A stretch of DNA of 64,000 nucleotides from assembly GCF_001274635.1 (NCBI RefSeq), contig NZ_LBGV01000001.1:2852001-2916000 (forward strand). The letters are read 5' to 3'. Source of the stretch: Persicobacter sp. CCB-QB2. Its GTDB lineage: Bacteria > Bacteroidota > Bacteroidia > Cytophagales > Cyclobacteriaceae. Below the pieces are notes generated by a model, which saw only the letters and a program-made list of their open reading frames with translations, was not told the origin of the DNA and did no database searches. Made by a program: the position numbers and the translations under genes. This document shows, one piece after another, positions 44,366-56,500 of this stretch (the stretch's first letter is position 1; each line of letters begins with the position of its first letter).

Positions 44366-46564
44366 TTACTCCACTACCTCTTCAACTTCAGGCAGTTGAA
44401 CGGGCTTGGGATCTTCTTTTACCAAAGTCATTTCCTCCACCAAATGTCCGGCACCGGCATATACATCCACTACCCACAATACATAGCGAATATCCACAGC
44501 AATATTGCGGCAAATGTCTTTATCGTATTTGATATCCGACATGGTGGATTCCCAGGAACGGTCAAAGTTCAAACCGATCAAACGGCCGTGGCCATCAATT
44601 ACCGGAGAACCGGAATTACCACCTGTGGTGTGGTTGGAAGCGGTGAAACAAACAGGCAATTTGCCCGTCTCATCGGCATACTGTCCATAGTTTTTGTTGG
44701 CATAAAGTTCTCTCATGCGATCTGTGATCACATAGTCATCTGCTCCAGCCATTTCTTTTTGGAAAACACCATCCAGATAAGTGTGAGAAGTGAAACGCAT
44801 GCCGTCATATGGGTTTGAACCATCCACCACACCATAAGAAACACGCATGGTGCTGTTGGCATCCGGATAGAAAGTTTTCTCCGGCATCATCTCACGCAAT
44901 CCGGCAGTATAAGCACGGTTCAGTCTCTCCAAAGCATTTTGTGTATCCGTCATAACGGTTTTCACTTTCTGGGTATAGATGTCGTAGAATTCACGCTCCA
45001 GCTGAATGGCCGGATCTTTCATCAATTGCTTCACGGCTTTTTCATTGAAATTCTCCAATAAAGCATTGACCTTTTCTTCACTTACCATGGCTGACTTTTC
45101 AAAGATAAAATCCGCATAGTCCTCCATATCGCCTTTATATTTCTTTACCGCCGCATTCAATAGGGCTGGCTGGAAATTCGAATGGATATCCTCATGGTAA
45201 AGTCCCATCAGGGACGCAAATACTTTTTCATCCGTGGCCGCGCTGTAATCCTTAAAGAATTTCTTAGCATATGCCTTGGCGCCTTCAATACTCTTCTCCT
45301 TATCATCCGGCAGGGCGTCAATAATAGCACGGAACTTCGCAGCCATGGTCAAAACCTCTGTGCCGTAAACAGCCTCGCGGATATAGTTATAAGGCAATAT
45401 CACATCCTGCTCCTCTTTGTGCGTCTGCTCAAATTTTGACAACAGGCTTCCGTATGTGGCTTTTCTGTCCGCATCCGCATCTGCCCATTTTTGGAAATTT
45501 GCTTCCAAAGCCTCTTTCTCGTCAATGGCGTTGGTTACCTTCAATCCACGGTTCTCTCCAATCCACTTTTTATAGTAATTCGCTACGCGGGCATATTTGG
45601 CAGAATACTTAATACGAACGGCTGCATCCTTATCCATATCCGCCTTCAAAATATTCAATTTGGTCTCGCGGATTTTGATTCGGTTCGGGTTAGTCGTTTC
45701 TACCAAAGGCTTCACCGAATAGGTGGTCAAATACTCCTGTGTACGCCCCGGAAATCCGAATACCATGGTGAAATCGCCATCTTCAACGCCAGTCATATTG
45801 ATGGGTAAGAAATGTCTTGGCTTCAATGGAACATTCTCCTCCGCATATTTTGCAGGGCTGCCATCCGGTGCGGAATATACACGGAACATAGAAAAATCTC
45901 CGGTGTGACGCGGCCACATCCAGTTATCAGTATCTCCTCCAAATTTACCAATGGCCGATGGAGGAGCTCCTACCAAGCGCACATCGTCATAAGTCTCGGT
46001 AACAAATAAATAGTACTCATTGCCATAAAACATGGACTTCACCTTGGCGCCATAGTGCGTGCCTTTCGTTGCTTTCGCCACCACCTGATCAATATTCAGG
46101 CTTACTCTTTCCTGGCGCTCTTCTTCCTCCATAGCAGGAGTAATGCCATCCAGAACCTCTGAAGTCACCTCCTCAATACGTACAATGAAAGTCACGAACA
46201 AGCCCGGATTCGGAATTTCTTCCTCACGTGACATGGCCCAGAAGCCATTCGTCAATAAATCATTTTCAACAGAAGAGTGAGACTGAATCTGCCCGTAACC
46301 GCAATGGTGATTGGTTAACACCAGGCCTTCGGGAGAAATTAACTCTCCCGTACAAAATCCGCCAAAAGACACCACTGCATCTTTGAGGCTGGATTGGTTC
46401 ACACTGTAAATATCTTCTGCAGACATTTTCATGCCCCTTGCCTGCATATCTGCCTCATTCAGGCTTTTCAATAATTGTGGGAGCCACATGCCTTCATCTG
46501 CTTTCGTTAGCACAGGCGTGAGCAATAATAGCAGGGCGAATCCCCACTTCTTCATCATCTTCAT
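44366..46564 (-). CDS. S46 family dipeptidyl-peptidase, DPP11-like
   Basis: 732 residues from ATG 46564 (MKMMKKWGFALLLLLTPVLTKA, signal peptide). The catalytic His lies in TNHHCGYGQ and Ser in GGNSGSPVIDGHG. Downstream of the Ser the sequence reads LNFDRSWESTMSDI; the Arg in NFDR is the S1 residue that in characterised DPP11 confers Asp/Glu specificity, where DPP7 has Gly. So acidic-residue dipeptide release is the best guess. Probably periplasmic, feeding peptides as nutrient. Facing the DUF481 gene. Confidence 0.93.
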   Translation of the reverse strand: MKMMKKWGFALLLLLTPVLTKADEGMWLPQLLKSLNEADMQARGMKMSAEDIYSVNQSSLKDAVVSFGGFCTGELISPEGLVLTNHHCGYGQIQSHSSVENDLLTNGFWAMSREEEIPNPGLFVTFIVRIEEVTSEVLDGITPAMEEEERQERVSLNIDQVVAKATKGTHYGAKVKSMFYGNEYYLFVTETYDDVRLVGAPPSAIGKFGGDTDNWMWPRHTGDFSMFRVYSAPDGSPAKYAEENVPLKPRHFLPINMTGVEDGDFTMVFGFPGRTQEYLTTYSVKPLVETTNPNRIKIRETKLNILKADMDKDAAVRIKYSAKYARVANYYKKWIGENRGLKVTNAIDEKEALEANFQKWADADADRKATYGSLLSKFEQTHKEEQDVILPYNYIREAVYGTEVLTMAAKFRAIIDALPDDKEKSIEGAKAYAKKFFKDYSAATDEKVFASLMGLYHEDIHSNFQPALLNAAVKKYKGDMEDYADFIFEKSAMVSEEKVNALLENFNEKAVKQLMKDPAIQLEREFYDIYTQKVKTVMTDTQNALERLNRAYTAGLREMMPEKTFYPDANSTMRVSYGVVDGSNPYDGMRFTSHTYLDGVFQKEMAGADDYVITDRMRELYANKNYGQYADETGKLPVCFTASNHTTGGNSGSPVIDGHGRLIGLNFDRSWESTMSDIKYDKDICRNIAVDIRYVLWVVDVYAGAGHLVEEMTLVKEDPKPVQLPEVEEVVE

Positions 46565-46744
46565 AGGTATTGATTCCTTATAATTTGATAAATCGTATTT
46601 TTCTTCCAAAACCTTATTTTCCGGTTTCTAACCATCTTTCAAATTTCATCTAAATTTATGTCATTTCAAAAGAGAGTTTTCGTATTCAAAAAGATACCAT
46701 CTGCAACATAACCGTTTTTACTTTCATCCCAACAATCACGCACC

Positions 46745-47986
46745 TTGATCAACTATTACCAAATATTAGGCGTAGATCCCACATCCAGCTCGCCGGAAAT
46801 CCGAACGGCATACCGAAAACTTGCCCTGCAATATCATCCCGATAAAAACCCAAATGATCCTGAAGCGGAAGAAACGTTCAAGCTTATCTCCACGGCCTAT
46901 CGGGTACTCATTGACCCGGAACAACGTGCTGCCTATGATTTTTTGATTTCCCACCAACACCAAACGGCCCAAAAGTCTGATACAAAACAGGAAGAGGACG
47001 CTTTTAACCCCAGAAAAAGAACCACCTATCAGCAGCGTGAAAAACATCGGGAAAAATATTACCAACAAAATCCGGAATCCCGACCGGAGCCTATCAGCTA
47101 TTGGGAAAAGCTGGGGCAAAACCACTGGATGAATGTGATGACTGCTGTGGCGTTTTCTGCCCTGCTATCGATAATGGTCGGGATCCCAATCTATATGTAT
47201 ATTAAAAAGCAGCAGGAAAAGGAAATTGCCCGCCTGATGGAAGAGCAAAGAAGGTTTGATGTGGCCCGGAGTTTATATGAACATAAGGCCTACCATGCAG
47301 CCCTGGACTCTTTGGAAATTTTAGTAGCGCATCCAAAAGCGAATTTTGATATTATCTCTTACCGTAATGCGATCCTGAATGATCTTTATGAAAAAGGGCA
47401 GGATGCCTACTTCGATGAAAAGTATCAGCATGCGGTCTATTATTGGCAGTTACTTGTAAAACACTCTGATTATTCTGCGGTACTTTATCAGCAACTGGCC
47501 ATGGCCTATGAGGATATTGGCGCCTACCAACAGGCGCTTTCTATTTATGAAGAGATGGTAGGAATGGAACAATTCAACATTCCATTACTACTTTCGGCCG
47601 CCTCACTTTGCGCAGACCAGCTCATAAATAATGAAAAAGCCCTAAAGTATTATACCATGGCCACTGATGCCATGATTGATGCCTATATTATTAACTATGG
47701 CCGCGCCTATGCCTTGGTTTTGCAACCCAAGGACATTCCCGAGTCCCATTATATTGCACACTATGGGCTTGCGGTGGTATTGGCCAGACTGGAAGAATAT
47801 GAACGGGCAAAACTTGCCTGCGACTGGGCCATTTTTCTCCGCCCCAGAAGGCCTGAAGCCTATAATGTTTTAGGAAACTGCTATTATGCCATGGATCAAC
47901 GACAGGAAGCCTGCGAAGCCTGGGATCAGGCCATTCACAGAGGAAGCTTACAGGCGGGGGAGTGGGTGGCCCGCTTCTGTCCCTAA
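46745..47986 (+). CDS. DnaJ-domain, single-pass membrane, TPR protein
   Basis: 413 residues from an in-frame TTG (no ATG nearby). J-domain residues 1-70 with HPD at 31-33, then a charged linker, a membrane segment around 126-150 ([22 protein letters not shown]), and a C-terminal TPR half ([52 protein letters not shown]). It probably recruits DnaK to the membrane with TPRs on the opposite side. Divergent from the S46 peptidase gene. Repeat copy E lies immediately downstream. Confidence 0.9.
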   Translation: MINYYQILGVDPTSSSPEIRTAYRKLALQYHPDKNPNDPEAEETFKLISTAYRVLIDPEQRAAYDFLISHQHQTAQKSDTKQEEDAFNPRKRTTYQQREKHREKYYQQNPESRPEPISYWEKLGQNHWMNVMTAVAFSALLSIMVGIPIYMYIKKQQEKEIARLMEEQRRFDVARSLYEHKAYHAALDSLEILVAHPKANFDIISYRNAILNDLYEKGQDAYFDEKYQHAVYYWQLLVKHSDYSAVLYQQLAMAYEDIGAYQQALSIYEEMVGMEQFNIPLLLSAASLCADQLINNEKALKYYTMATDAMIDAYIINYGRAYALVLQPKDIPESHYIAHYGLAVVLARLEEYERAKLACDWAIFLRPRRPEAYNVLGNCYYAMDQRQEACEAWDQAIHRGSLQAGEWVARFCP

Positions 47987-48009
47987 TTTCACTACCGATA
48001 AATGAGCGG

Positions 48010-48228
48010 ATTCGAATTATAGCCCACCAAGCCCCAAAAACCCAACCAACAAGCTTATTATCAGAACACTAAAGCAATTATCCCAGATTTTTAATTAGTC
48101 CAGACCGGGGATTAACTTTCATCCTCCTCATTCCGCTACTTTGTTGGAAAAAACTCAAAACTGGAAACTATTCCTTCATTTTAACGGCCTTGCAGCTAAA
48201 CAAGGGTTCAAGCATGAATACTCCGCAC
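48010..48228 (-). mobile_element. MITE-like element copy E (diverged)
   Basis: Minus orientation. It shows GTATTCATGCTTGAACCCTTG, TTTAGCTGCAAGGC, AATGAAGGAATAGTTTCCAG and TTTTTTCCAACAAAGTAG, all close to the family core. The left-end GCGGAGTATTCA and the right end TATAATTCGAAT are decayed, and no matching flank is seen. It sits between dnaJ-TPR and fabI. Confidence 0.65.
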
Positions 48229-48341
48229 CAGGGCTTCACCCTCCGTTAAATTAGCATCGAAAAAGGTCGGGGATATTGTGGAAGATTTATAAATTGCAGG
48301 CTAATTTCGGAAACTGAAATAATATATTAAACTATAATACC

Positions 48342-49163
48342 ATGGCAACTAATCTGCTAAAAGGAAAAAGAGGGATCATTTTTGGTGCCTTAAATGAAGA
48401 GTCTATCGCTTGGAAAACCGCTTTGATGGCACATGAAGAAGGTGCTGAATTCGTACTTTCCAATGCTCCTATCGCTTTGCGTATGGGTAAAATTAAAGAA
48501 TTGGGCGAGGCTTGTAATGCAGAAGTTATTCCGGCAGACGCGACCAGCGTTGAGGATTTGGAAAACCTATTCAACAAAGCATCCGAAATTTTGGGCGGTA
48601 AAATTGACTTTGTATTGCACTCTATCGGCATGAGCCCGAACGTTCGCAAAGGCAAGACTTATGGTGATTTGAACTATGACTGGTTCCACAAGACTTTGGA
48701 TATTTCAGCGATGTCTTTCCACAAAGTATTGCAGACTGCTGAGAAATTGGATGTAATGAACGAGTGGGGATCTATCGTAGCGCTTTCTTATATTGCTGCA
48801 CAGCGTAGCTTCTCTCACTATGCCGATATGGCGGATGCCAAGGCATTGTTGGAGTCTGTTGCACGTGGTTATGGTGCGCGTTTTGCCGCTAAAAAAGTAC
48901 GTGTAAATACCATCAGCCAGTCGCCAACGGTAACTACGGCAGGTCAGGGTATCACCGGATTTGATGATTTCTTCAACTTCGCAGATCAGCTTTCTCCATT
49001 AGGAAACGCGCCATCTGAAGAGTGTGCAAAATACATCCTTTCTCTATTCTCTGATTACACCCGTTATGTAACCATGCAGAATTTGATGCACGATGGTGGA
49101 TTCTCCACTTGTGGTATCACAGAGGAAATGATGGAGACTTTGGCCAAAGCACGTCAGAAGTAA
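48342..49163 (+). CDS. fabI: Enoyl-[acyl-carrier-protein] reductase
   Basis: 273 residues, NADH-dependent type II fatty-acid synthesis enzyme. The N-terminus KGKRGIIFGALNEESIAW is the FabI cofactor-binding form. The catalytic Tyr-x6-Lys is HYADMADAK, and VRVNTISQSPTVTTAG follows. SIVALSYI and ISAMSF regions are FabI-like. Length is usual (about 260-280). A terminator follows it. Confidence 0.96.
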   Translation: MATNLLKGKRGIIFGALNEESIAWKTALMAHEEGAEFVLSNAPIALRMGKIKELGEACNAEVIPADATSVEDLENLFNKASEILGGKIDFVLHSIGMSPNVRKGKTYGDLNYDWFHKTLDISAMSFHKVLQTAEKLDVMNEWGSIVALSYIAAQRSFSHYADMADAKALLESVARGYGARFAAKKVRVNTISQSPTVTTAGQGITGFDDFFNFADQLSPLGNAPSEECAKYILSLFSDYTRYVTMQNLMHDGGFSTCGITEEMMETLAKARQK

Positions 49164-49189
49164 TACTGACATCATAAAAAGACAATATC

Positions 49190-49217
49190 ACCGACTGCTA
49201 TTTAGTGGTCGGTTTTT
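49190..49217 (+). terminator. Terminator after fabI
   Basis: Stem ACCGAC (49190-49195) / GTCGGT (49208-49213) followed by T7. Confidence 0.8.
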
Positions 49218-49270
49218 TTATGCCTTAGCGTTTGATTTCGTTTATTAGAGAAAATTTTTCCCAGCGAATC

Positions 49271-50104
49271 ATGCCCGAAATACAACCCCAATACCTCATT
49301 ATCTATAACCCGATTGCCGGCGCCGGTAAGATTCAGGGATTAAAGAAAATGGTCAAAAAAAGCTGGTCCGGAAAAATTGGTTATAAATGGAAAAAAACCA
49401 AATATGCCGGACATGCTGCCGAAATCGCTCGAAAAGCCATCGGCCGGTATGATGCCGTAATCGCCATTGGTGGAGATGGAACCGTGAATGAAATTGCCGG
49501 AGCACTAGCGGGTAGTCCAACAGCCATGGGCGTCCTCCCAAAAGGTTCAGGCAATGGATTGGCGCGGCACCTGGGCATACCCATGGAGCTGAAGAGGGCC
49601 ATCAAATGGATGCGAAAAGCTAAAACCCAACCGGTGGATACACTGGAAATGAACGGGAAATTTTTTATCAATGTGGCCGGAATCGGCTTTGATGCCCATG
49701 TAGCACACCGGTTTGCAAAAGCCGGCAGCCGGGGATTACACACCTATGTGAAGGAAAGTATTCTGGCTTATTTCACTTACCCGAAAAAAAACTACCGCCT
49801 GCAATGGAATGGGCAGGACTTATCCACTAAAGCGTTTTTGATCAGTATTGCGAATTCTTCCCAGTTTGGTAATAATGCCTATATCGCCCCCCATGCCAGT
49901 GTTTCGGATGGAAAGGTGGATGTTTCCATCATCAGGGCCTGCCCGATTTGGTATGCGCCCTGCATGGGCTATCGCCTGTTTACCAAAACACTGCATCGCA
50001 GCCGATTCTACCAAAGTTTTCAAACGAAAGAAGTGCTGATCTCCTGTGAAAGAGAGGAGGAGGTGCATCTTGACGGAGAGGCAGTTCAGATGGAGCTCCC
50101 TTAA
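49271..50104 (+). CDS. Diacylglycerol/lipid kinase family protein
   Basis: 277 residues from ATG 49271 (MPEIQPQYLIIYNP). This start is preferred because TAGCGTTTG, a -7-like box, occupies 49226-49234, across the in-frame upstream start at 49232. DGK catalytic motifs are IGGDGTVNEI and GSGNGLARHL; IVYNPIAGAGK-like N-terminus and the LDGE motif near the C-terminus are also present. Cytoplasmic or membrane-associated; it phosphorylates diacylglycerol or another lipid. Confidence 0.92.
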   Translation: MPEIQPQYLIIYNPIAGAGKIQGLKKMVKKSWSGKIGYKWKKTKYAGHAAEIARKAIGRYDAVIAIGGDGTVNEIAGALAGSPTAMGVLPKGSGNGLARHLGIPMELKRAIKWMRKAKTQPVDTLEMNGKFFINVAGIGFDAHVAHRFAKAGSRGLHTYVKESILAYFTYPKKNYRLQWNGQDLSTKAFLISIANSSQFGNNAYIAPHASVSDGKVDVSIIRACPIWYAPCMGYRLFTKTLHRSRFYQSFQTKEVLISCEREEEVHLDGEAVQMELP

Positions 50105-50130
50105 CAGTGAAATTGCATCAGGGAAATTTA

Positions 50131-50382
50131 TTAATGCTTAGAAGATAAAGTGCTGAAGATATCTGAGGACTTTATTCTGGTGTACATTAACCAGCCTGCC
50201 ATAAATAAAAGGCCTACTTTAACCAAACGTGCCAAAACGACACCTGAAAAAAAGCCCCATTCATAAGCGGAAGAAGCTTCCACTATTTCTACCGGCTCAA
50301 TCAGGAAAAACGCCAATAACAATGGTAAAACGAAAGCGAATAAAAAGAATAGGGTAAAGGAATAAATTAAACGATTGCTCAT
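50131..50382 (-). CDS. Small membrane protein, two predicted TM segments
   Basis: 83 residues from ATG 50382 (MSNRLIYSFTLFF); the extended frame runs into the terminator hairpin of the upstream gene. Two hydrophobic segments (about 7-27 and 42-64) suggest a two-pass membrane protein with charged C-terminus. Family not recognised. It lies between the convergent lipid kinase gene and the subtilisin gene on the same strand, but separated from the latter by a terminator. Confidence 0.6.
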   Translation of the reverse strand: MSNRLIYSFTLFFLFAFVLPLLLAFFLIEPVEIVEASSAYEWGFFSGVVLARLVKVGLLFMAGWLMYTRIKSSDIFSTLSSKH

Positions 50383-50452
50383 TTTGTAGTCTGCTAATTT
50401 AGAGTTCAAATCTAGAACTGAAATATGATTTAAACAATAATTTTTAGCATAA

Positions 50453-50479
50453 AAAAATCCCACCGAAGCGGGATTTTTA
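50453..50479 (-). terminator. Terminator of the subtilisin gene
   Basis: Stem AAATCCC / GGGATTT, extended in part, and T7 on the minus strand, 27 bp beyond the stop. Confidence 0.85.
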
Positions 50480-50505
50480 AAAAGCAATAAACATTACAAG
50501 TTGAA

Positions 50506-53500
50506 CTATTCCTTAATCACCTTAGCTATGGACTTACCCCCAGACCAGCTGATCTGAAGAAGGTAATACCCTGAAGGCAAGGCGGACAAATCACTACTTA
50601 CCCGCTGGCTTTCTGCCCGCTCTGCAAGGGTCATCAACCTCTTACCTGACATGTCCATTATCTCCAACTGCACCATCTCATTGGCCGCCACCGTAGGTAG
50701 AATCACGGATAAGCCTCCAGTGGTTGGATTAGGATACACTTTCATGGTAGCAGCCATTCCGGAAGAAAGCGGTGCCTGATTTACTTTTACCTTCAGAGGA
50801 GCTGAGGTAATCAAACCGGATTCATTCTCTGCTACAACCTCCAACTCAGTAGTTCCTACTGCCACTCCCAAAAGGACAAGCGTTGTTTCTTCCACAAAAG
50901 CAGAAACCATTCCGTCAGCAGTCTTCACATAAAAATGAAGTGCCTCCTCATCCAGTGTTTCGAAATAATCTGCCAGATGCACTTCCTGCAGTGCTGCTAC
51001 CTGAAGCTCGTAATCCGTAAATTCCTGAGTCAGCACCGGTGCTACTTTCACATCATTCACCAAGACTGAAAGCGTAAAGGTTGACTGTGCTCCCAATTCA
51101 TCTACAAGCAAAAACTCTGGAGCATATTCCCCACTCATCAGATAATCCGGAGCCATTTCCAAAATCATTTTCCCTTCTTCCAAACGATAAGTGAAATCAT
51201 CGGCGCCATTGATAGCAGAAAGCGTCAGCGCATGATTTTCTGGATCTAAAAGCTCAATTTCCCATTGTGCTTCCTCCCCTTCATTGATCTCAAGGGGCGC
51301 CAGTTCTTTTGCCATAGGTGCACCATTAAACAGAATGCTTGTTGGCACTTTCACCGTCTCGCGCATCGGCTCATTATGCCCTAGATACAGGTACCCTTCA
51401 TAAACTCCCGGCTCGAAACCTTTCATTTCCGTGCTGATTTCCACCGTAGCTTCCTCCGCTGTTTCCAGGCTTCCTGTTTTCGGTGAAATATCCAGCCATT
51501 CGGCCCCGTAAGCGTCCATCGCTCTCAGCTTAATGGCATAAGTATAGTAGAAAGAACTTGAAGAAGACATGGCTTCCCAGGTGACTCCTCCATCCAGCGT
51601 CACGAAATACTTTCCGATCACTGAGGGCACATCATATTCTACTGGTAGGCGATAGTGGATATCATCTGATGCTACCATCTTAATGGTGAAAACCTCTCCC
51701 TTAGTGAAGTAAAGTGGTTGCGACAGTGGGATATTCTCCATCGCTCCCGTTTCAGAAACAGGGAAATACTCCTCAGTCGCCAAAACCTCTGCCCCGATAG
51801 GGCTGTCTCCTTTGATCACGATAACAGTCCATGGAGAGTCCGTTTGCTTAACAAAATAGTTACGTATATGCGTCAAGGTAAATCCCTGCGGGTTGACTAC
51901 CTCAAACTTAGCGGCATACTGAACATCTACTTGATCAGAACCTAAAAGACTCATCGGTATATCCGTTGCCAAATCATAAGCCAGAGAATCAGAGAAAGCA
52001 TGCTTCTCTTCATGTACCACTCTCGCATTTACCATTTGCTCAAAGGAGCGTTCCGGAATTGGCATTTCGTCTAAAAGAGCGAAACTCGTGGATACGTTAC
52101 TCTCCACTACGCGAGCATTGGATGGAGTTGGTATCGGGTTTCTACTACCTGTTCAGATGCTTTGCTCCAACCGTAACGCGTCAGCCCCAAGGTAACATCA
52201 TAATCCAGTGGCATCTCTTTCCCTATATTTGACAATTGAAAAGCGTACTGCCCTAACTGCCCTTGGTTCACCAATATATCAATCGTATCTTGGCGCGATG
52301 TATAATCCATAACATACTGCAAGTATGGCGCTGATTTGGCATCTCCGACAACAGGTAGTGTCAGCTCGGTGGCATTATCAAAGGCAAGCACCAAAGTATC
52401 ATAAGTGACTTCATCAGTCAAAGCCTGATAACGCACACTCAATGACACTTGATCAAAGGCGCCTAATGGCAAGGTGTCTGTCGTGCAAGTAAATGAGTCC
52501 CCTTCTTTAAATGAAGCAGAAAACATTACGGGCAAGCTGCCCTCATTACGAATATCTATTGGCAATGTCTGCTCAAAGGCTGAGTCTAAAGCATAAATCA
52601 CATCATTAAATTCAAGCTGCTCTTGGACTGTGGATAATTGAGCCTCACCGGTAACTTCCAACTGGACATTTGTACTCCAGGACGGCTGATTAACATCATC
52701 ACTATAGACTGTCATTTCGTATTCATGACTACCCACAGCTGTTGACGCTGCATTATATTGCATATCGATACTAAGCTCTTCATTAGGATTAAGAGTAAAC
52801 AATTTTGGTGCTTTCACCTTGATTGTTTTACCTAAAATTTCTTTAATGAAATCTGCATTGCTTTCCATGTATTGCCAAGCTAAATCACCCGTTGAGTTTT
52901 TCATCCCTACTATCTGATAAGTAAATGCTGTTGGCAATTGCTTATATGACAACTCTATTCCACCATCAGACGTCAATATGACTTGTATAGAAGTTTGGGT
53001 ATACGGAGTTAATGGCCCCGCCATTACTGCCCACATATCATCAAATTGAATAATCAGACGGTCCTCCTCTTCCAACAGATAAATTCCACCCTCACTAGAA
53101 GCGTACATTCTCATCCAAAAAGCTGAAATAACGCCTAAATCTGCATTGAAGGCCAATTGATCTTCATTAATATCATAACCAGGAAATGGCGCTGCATTAC
53201 CAAACGCATAATCTGGAATCCCCCCATTAAAGCTAAGTACCCCTGCACTCGAAATACGAATTTGACGCTGTATTTCTCCATAAAATGGAAAGTTAAATTT
53301 ATCGAAATGGTAAGTGGTGATATAATCTGGATATACCATATCCTGAAACAGCTCCCTTCCCTGCTCTGATATATCCAACCATTCAACACCTTCCGTTATT
53401 TCAAAAGAGTAGCCAAAATTACCATCTCCTCTTTGCAAAGAAGGAGTATCATCCTGTAAATTAAGCCATGCAGGGGTGCTTACAACAAAATTCAGCGACT

Positions 53501-56500
53501 CTGTCTCAGAGGTATTGCTAACCACCAAACTGGTCTGCTCTCCTAAAGCTCCATAGGCCATCGTGGCAGAAGTAAGGAAATTATCGGCCCTTACATTCAT
53601 TTCCGGAGACTCAAGCCCTTCGACAGATAAGGCGATAGTGAAATCAGTATTATCAACTGAAATAGTCAAATCCCCAGAATGCTCTCCTACACCCGGTAAT
53701 TGCGCAATAACTTTTAAATTCACCACTCCTCCTGCACTTATACTGGATGGAACATAGCCTGAAATAGTATATCCTTCCGAAATACTTTTTACCTGAAAGC
53801 TTGCTTTTGCATTCCCTGTATTTTTCACTGCGATACTCTGTGTTATTTCAAGCCCCTCCTGATAAACACTTTCACCAAAATGGATTTTTTCGGGTACCTC
53901 AATTATGGCCTCACCAATCAATTGCACGGAAAACTTCAGGCTACCTCTTCCAACTGGAAAGTCATAATAAGTGGTTCTGCTTGAGTTATAGCCATTGTCT
54001 TTCAAGCCTTCGGTATTGATGAAAGCTTCCACCTCCATCGATTCTCCCACTTTCAAAAATCCTTTATAAGGCGTTAAGAACTGAATATAACCGCTACTCT
54101 TTCCATCTTCAAAGCTGGAGAATATAAACTCACCGTCACGATCTCCGGTGTTGGTAACCGTGAATTTGGCCGTTCTGGTCTCCCCGATAGGAATTGCATT
54201 TTCATCCACCCACTCAAATTCCGCCTGATCCACTTCCATAAATGCACCTTTGATATAATGAGCACTCAATACCAAACGTTCGGTTTCCTCCTCTTCTTTA
54301 TGAATTTCCAAAATGCCTGATACCGTACCGACTTCTGATTGCGCTACCGCTTTTACCGTTACTTCTACTCCCTTGCCCGGAACAATCGGATTAATCACAG
54401 CCGGAGATACTTCAAAATATTCTGAATCCCCTACCGTTAAACGAAGCGTATCTGTCAGTGCTTTTCCTTCATTGCGAATTAAAAACTTACGCGTTGCGGC
54501 CTTATTCAGATAAAGCGTTGAAAAGTCTACGGCATCCTCGGTGATCACGATTTCCGGTTTATTTCCCTTGACAGTCAAAGTCACCGGACGGGACAATGGC
54601 CCCTGCATCGGGTCATCATGACTGGCAATTAACTGCAAATTATATACACCGTCATACCACTCATTTCCTTTGATGGTCATGGTGGTCAAACGACTTTCAC
54701 CGGACTCTACCACTACAAAATTAGGATCAAAAGTAACCAGGCTGTTTGTTTTCAATACCTCAAAAGCACGAATCTTAAAGAGCATGCGCTGAGCCGATCC
54801 AAAATCCTGGAAGTAATTATGGCTCTCCCGTCGAACATAGGACTTTCCTCTATAGCTACTGGTGACGTTTTCTCCACCCAGAGGATAGAAAACCCCTTGT
54901 GGCGAAAGTACAGAAATCCAGAATACCTCTCCTTCCGCTACTGCCACATCCCTTGAAAATGAAGCAGAATACCATTTTCCTCTCTGATCATCCACCCGCA
55001 CCGTCACACGGTGAACCGGCGTGGTAATCGGGCGGTCATCTCCTCCCACATAAATGGCCAGAGTATAAGATACTTCCGTATACATCTCACTACACAGGAA
55101 TGCACTTAACGCCCCGATTTTCATATCCCGGGGAGCGGTGAATTTATTTAAAAATTCCGTAGTCCCCCCGCCATTTCCGGCCATAAAATTCGGCATATAT
55201 TCCTGATCATGGTGCAGAGAATCAATGGCTTTATAGGTAGGCATAATCACTACCGGATCGGAAGCTGTAGTAGTATTTGAAAAGTTACCTGCTGAAGCAT
55301 TAAATGGAATTGCAGAAGGTTCCGGATGATCTGAAAAAGGGATAACAGCATTGCTTTCCGTGGAGAATGCGGATAGGCGGCCATTGGTCATTTCAGGTTC
55401 TTCTTCCATTTGGAAATCATTCAGACGGAAAGAAACCCGGCTTGGCCATTCCCCGGTATTTTTTACTGCCATGGTTGCCTGTGGATTACTTTCTCCATCC
55501 AGATCTACTTCCAATGCAATAGGGGATTCTTCTACCCAGGAAACTTCCGCTGATGGTGTAGTGGTAAAAGTCATGATTTCTGACAATTCCGCACGATTAC
55601 CGAACTGATCCACCCCACGAACCGCCAAGCTATAAGTAGTGGTAGGCATTAATCCATTAAAAATATAGCTCATAAAAGCGTTAGAAGTCCCACCGGAATG
55701 ATGCATCACACTGGCTGCATTTTCAAAAGCCGCAGATTCCTCCTGCGTAAACTCTCCCTCGGCCAACAAAATTTCATATTCCTGAACGGTTAAACCAAAG
55801 GCATCGGTTACCAACATCCAGCCAATCTGAGCACCTATAGAACCAATAGAATAAAATCCCCAGTTTTCAATGGTATTCGGCTTTTGACCTTCGTCTTTCA
55901 CCAAAGCTGCATAGGCATCCAATCGACCTTTCCCTATTTTCCCTACGAAAGAGGTGTTTAGGTAATCAATATTCGCCGAATGATCAATCAATCTGCTACG
56001 AATCTGATCGGCTGTTATCTGATAGGCATTATTGGAAGCCACAAGCGCAGCCACACCGGTCACGTGAGGCGCTGCCATAGAAGTACCTGAAATGGCCACA
56101 TATGCTCCATTCGGATAAGTGGAGTAAATATTACTCCCCGGTGCCGCAATATCAATGGTTTCATTCCAATAAGAAGATAATGCCTTCTGGTCATTGTGAT
56201 CCACATTGGAGACCGAGATTACTTCCTCCATTATGGAAGGGAAAGAATAAGCCGGACGGGTATACACCGGATTATAACCAAAGTTACCTGCCGCAAAAAT
56301 CACCACACCTCCATCTACCGGACCTACCGCATTTCCTTCATCATCACGACCTGCCATGGCAATAAAATAACGGATAGCGTCTTTCTGAATTTCTGACTCA
56401 GTCGCATCCGGAAAGCCCCAGGAGTTATTGGTAATCACTGCTCCCATATCAGCGGCATAAATAAAGGCTTCTTCAAATCCGCCCTGGGTGCTCCATTGCA

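Noticed and set aside
49226..49234. TAGCGTTTG as a firm promoter for the lipid kinase gene
   Set aside because: The box has one extra spacer base and no -33 element; it is used only as support for choosing the start at 49271.
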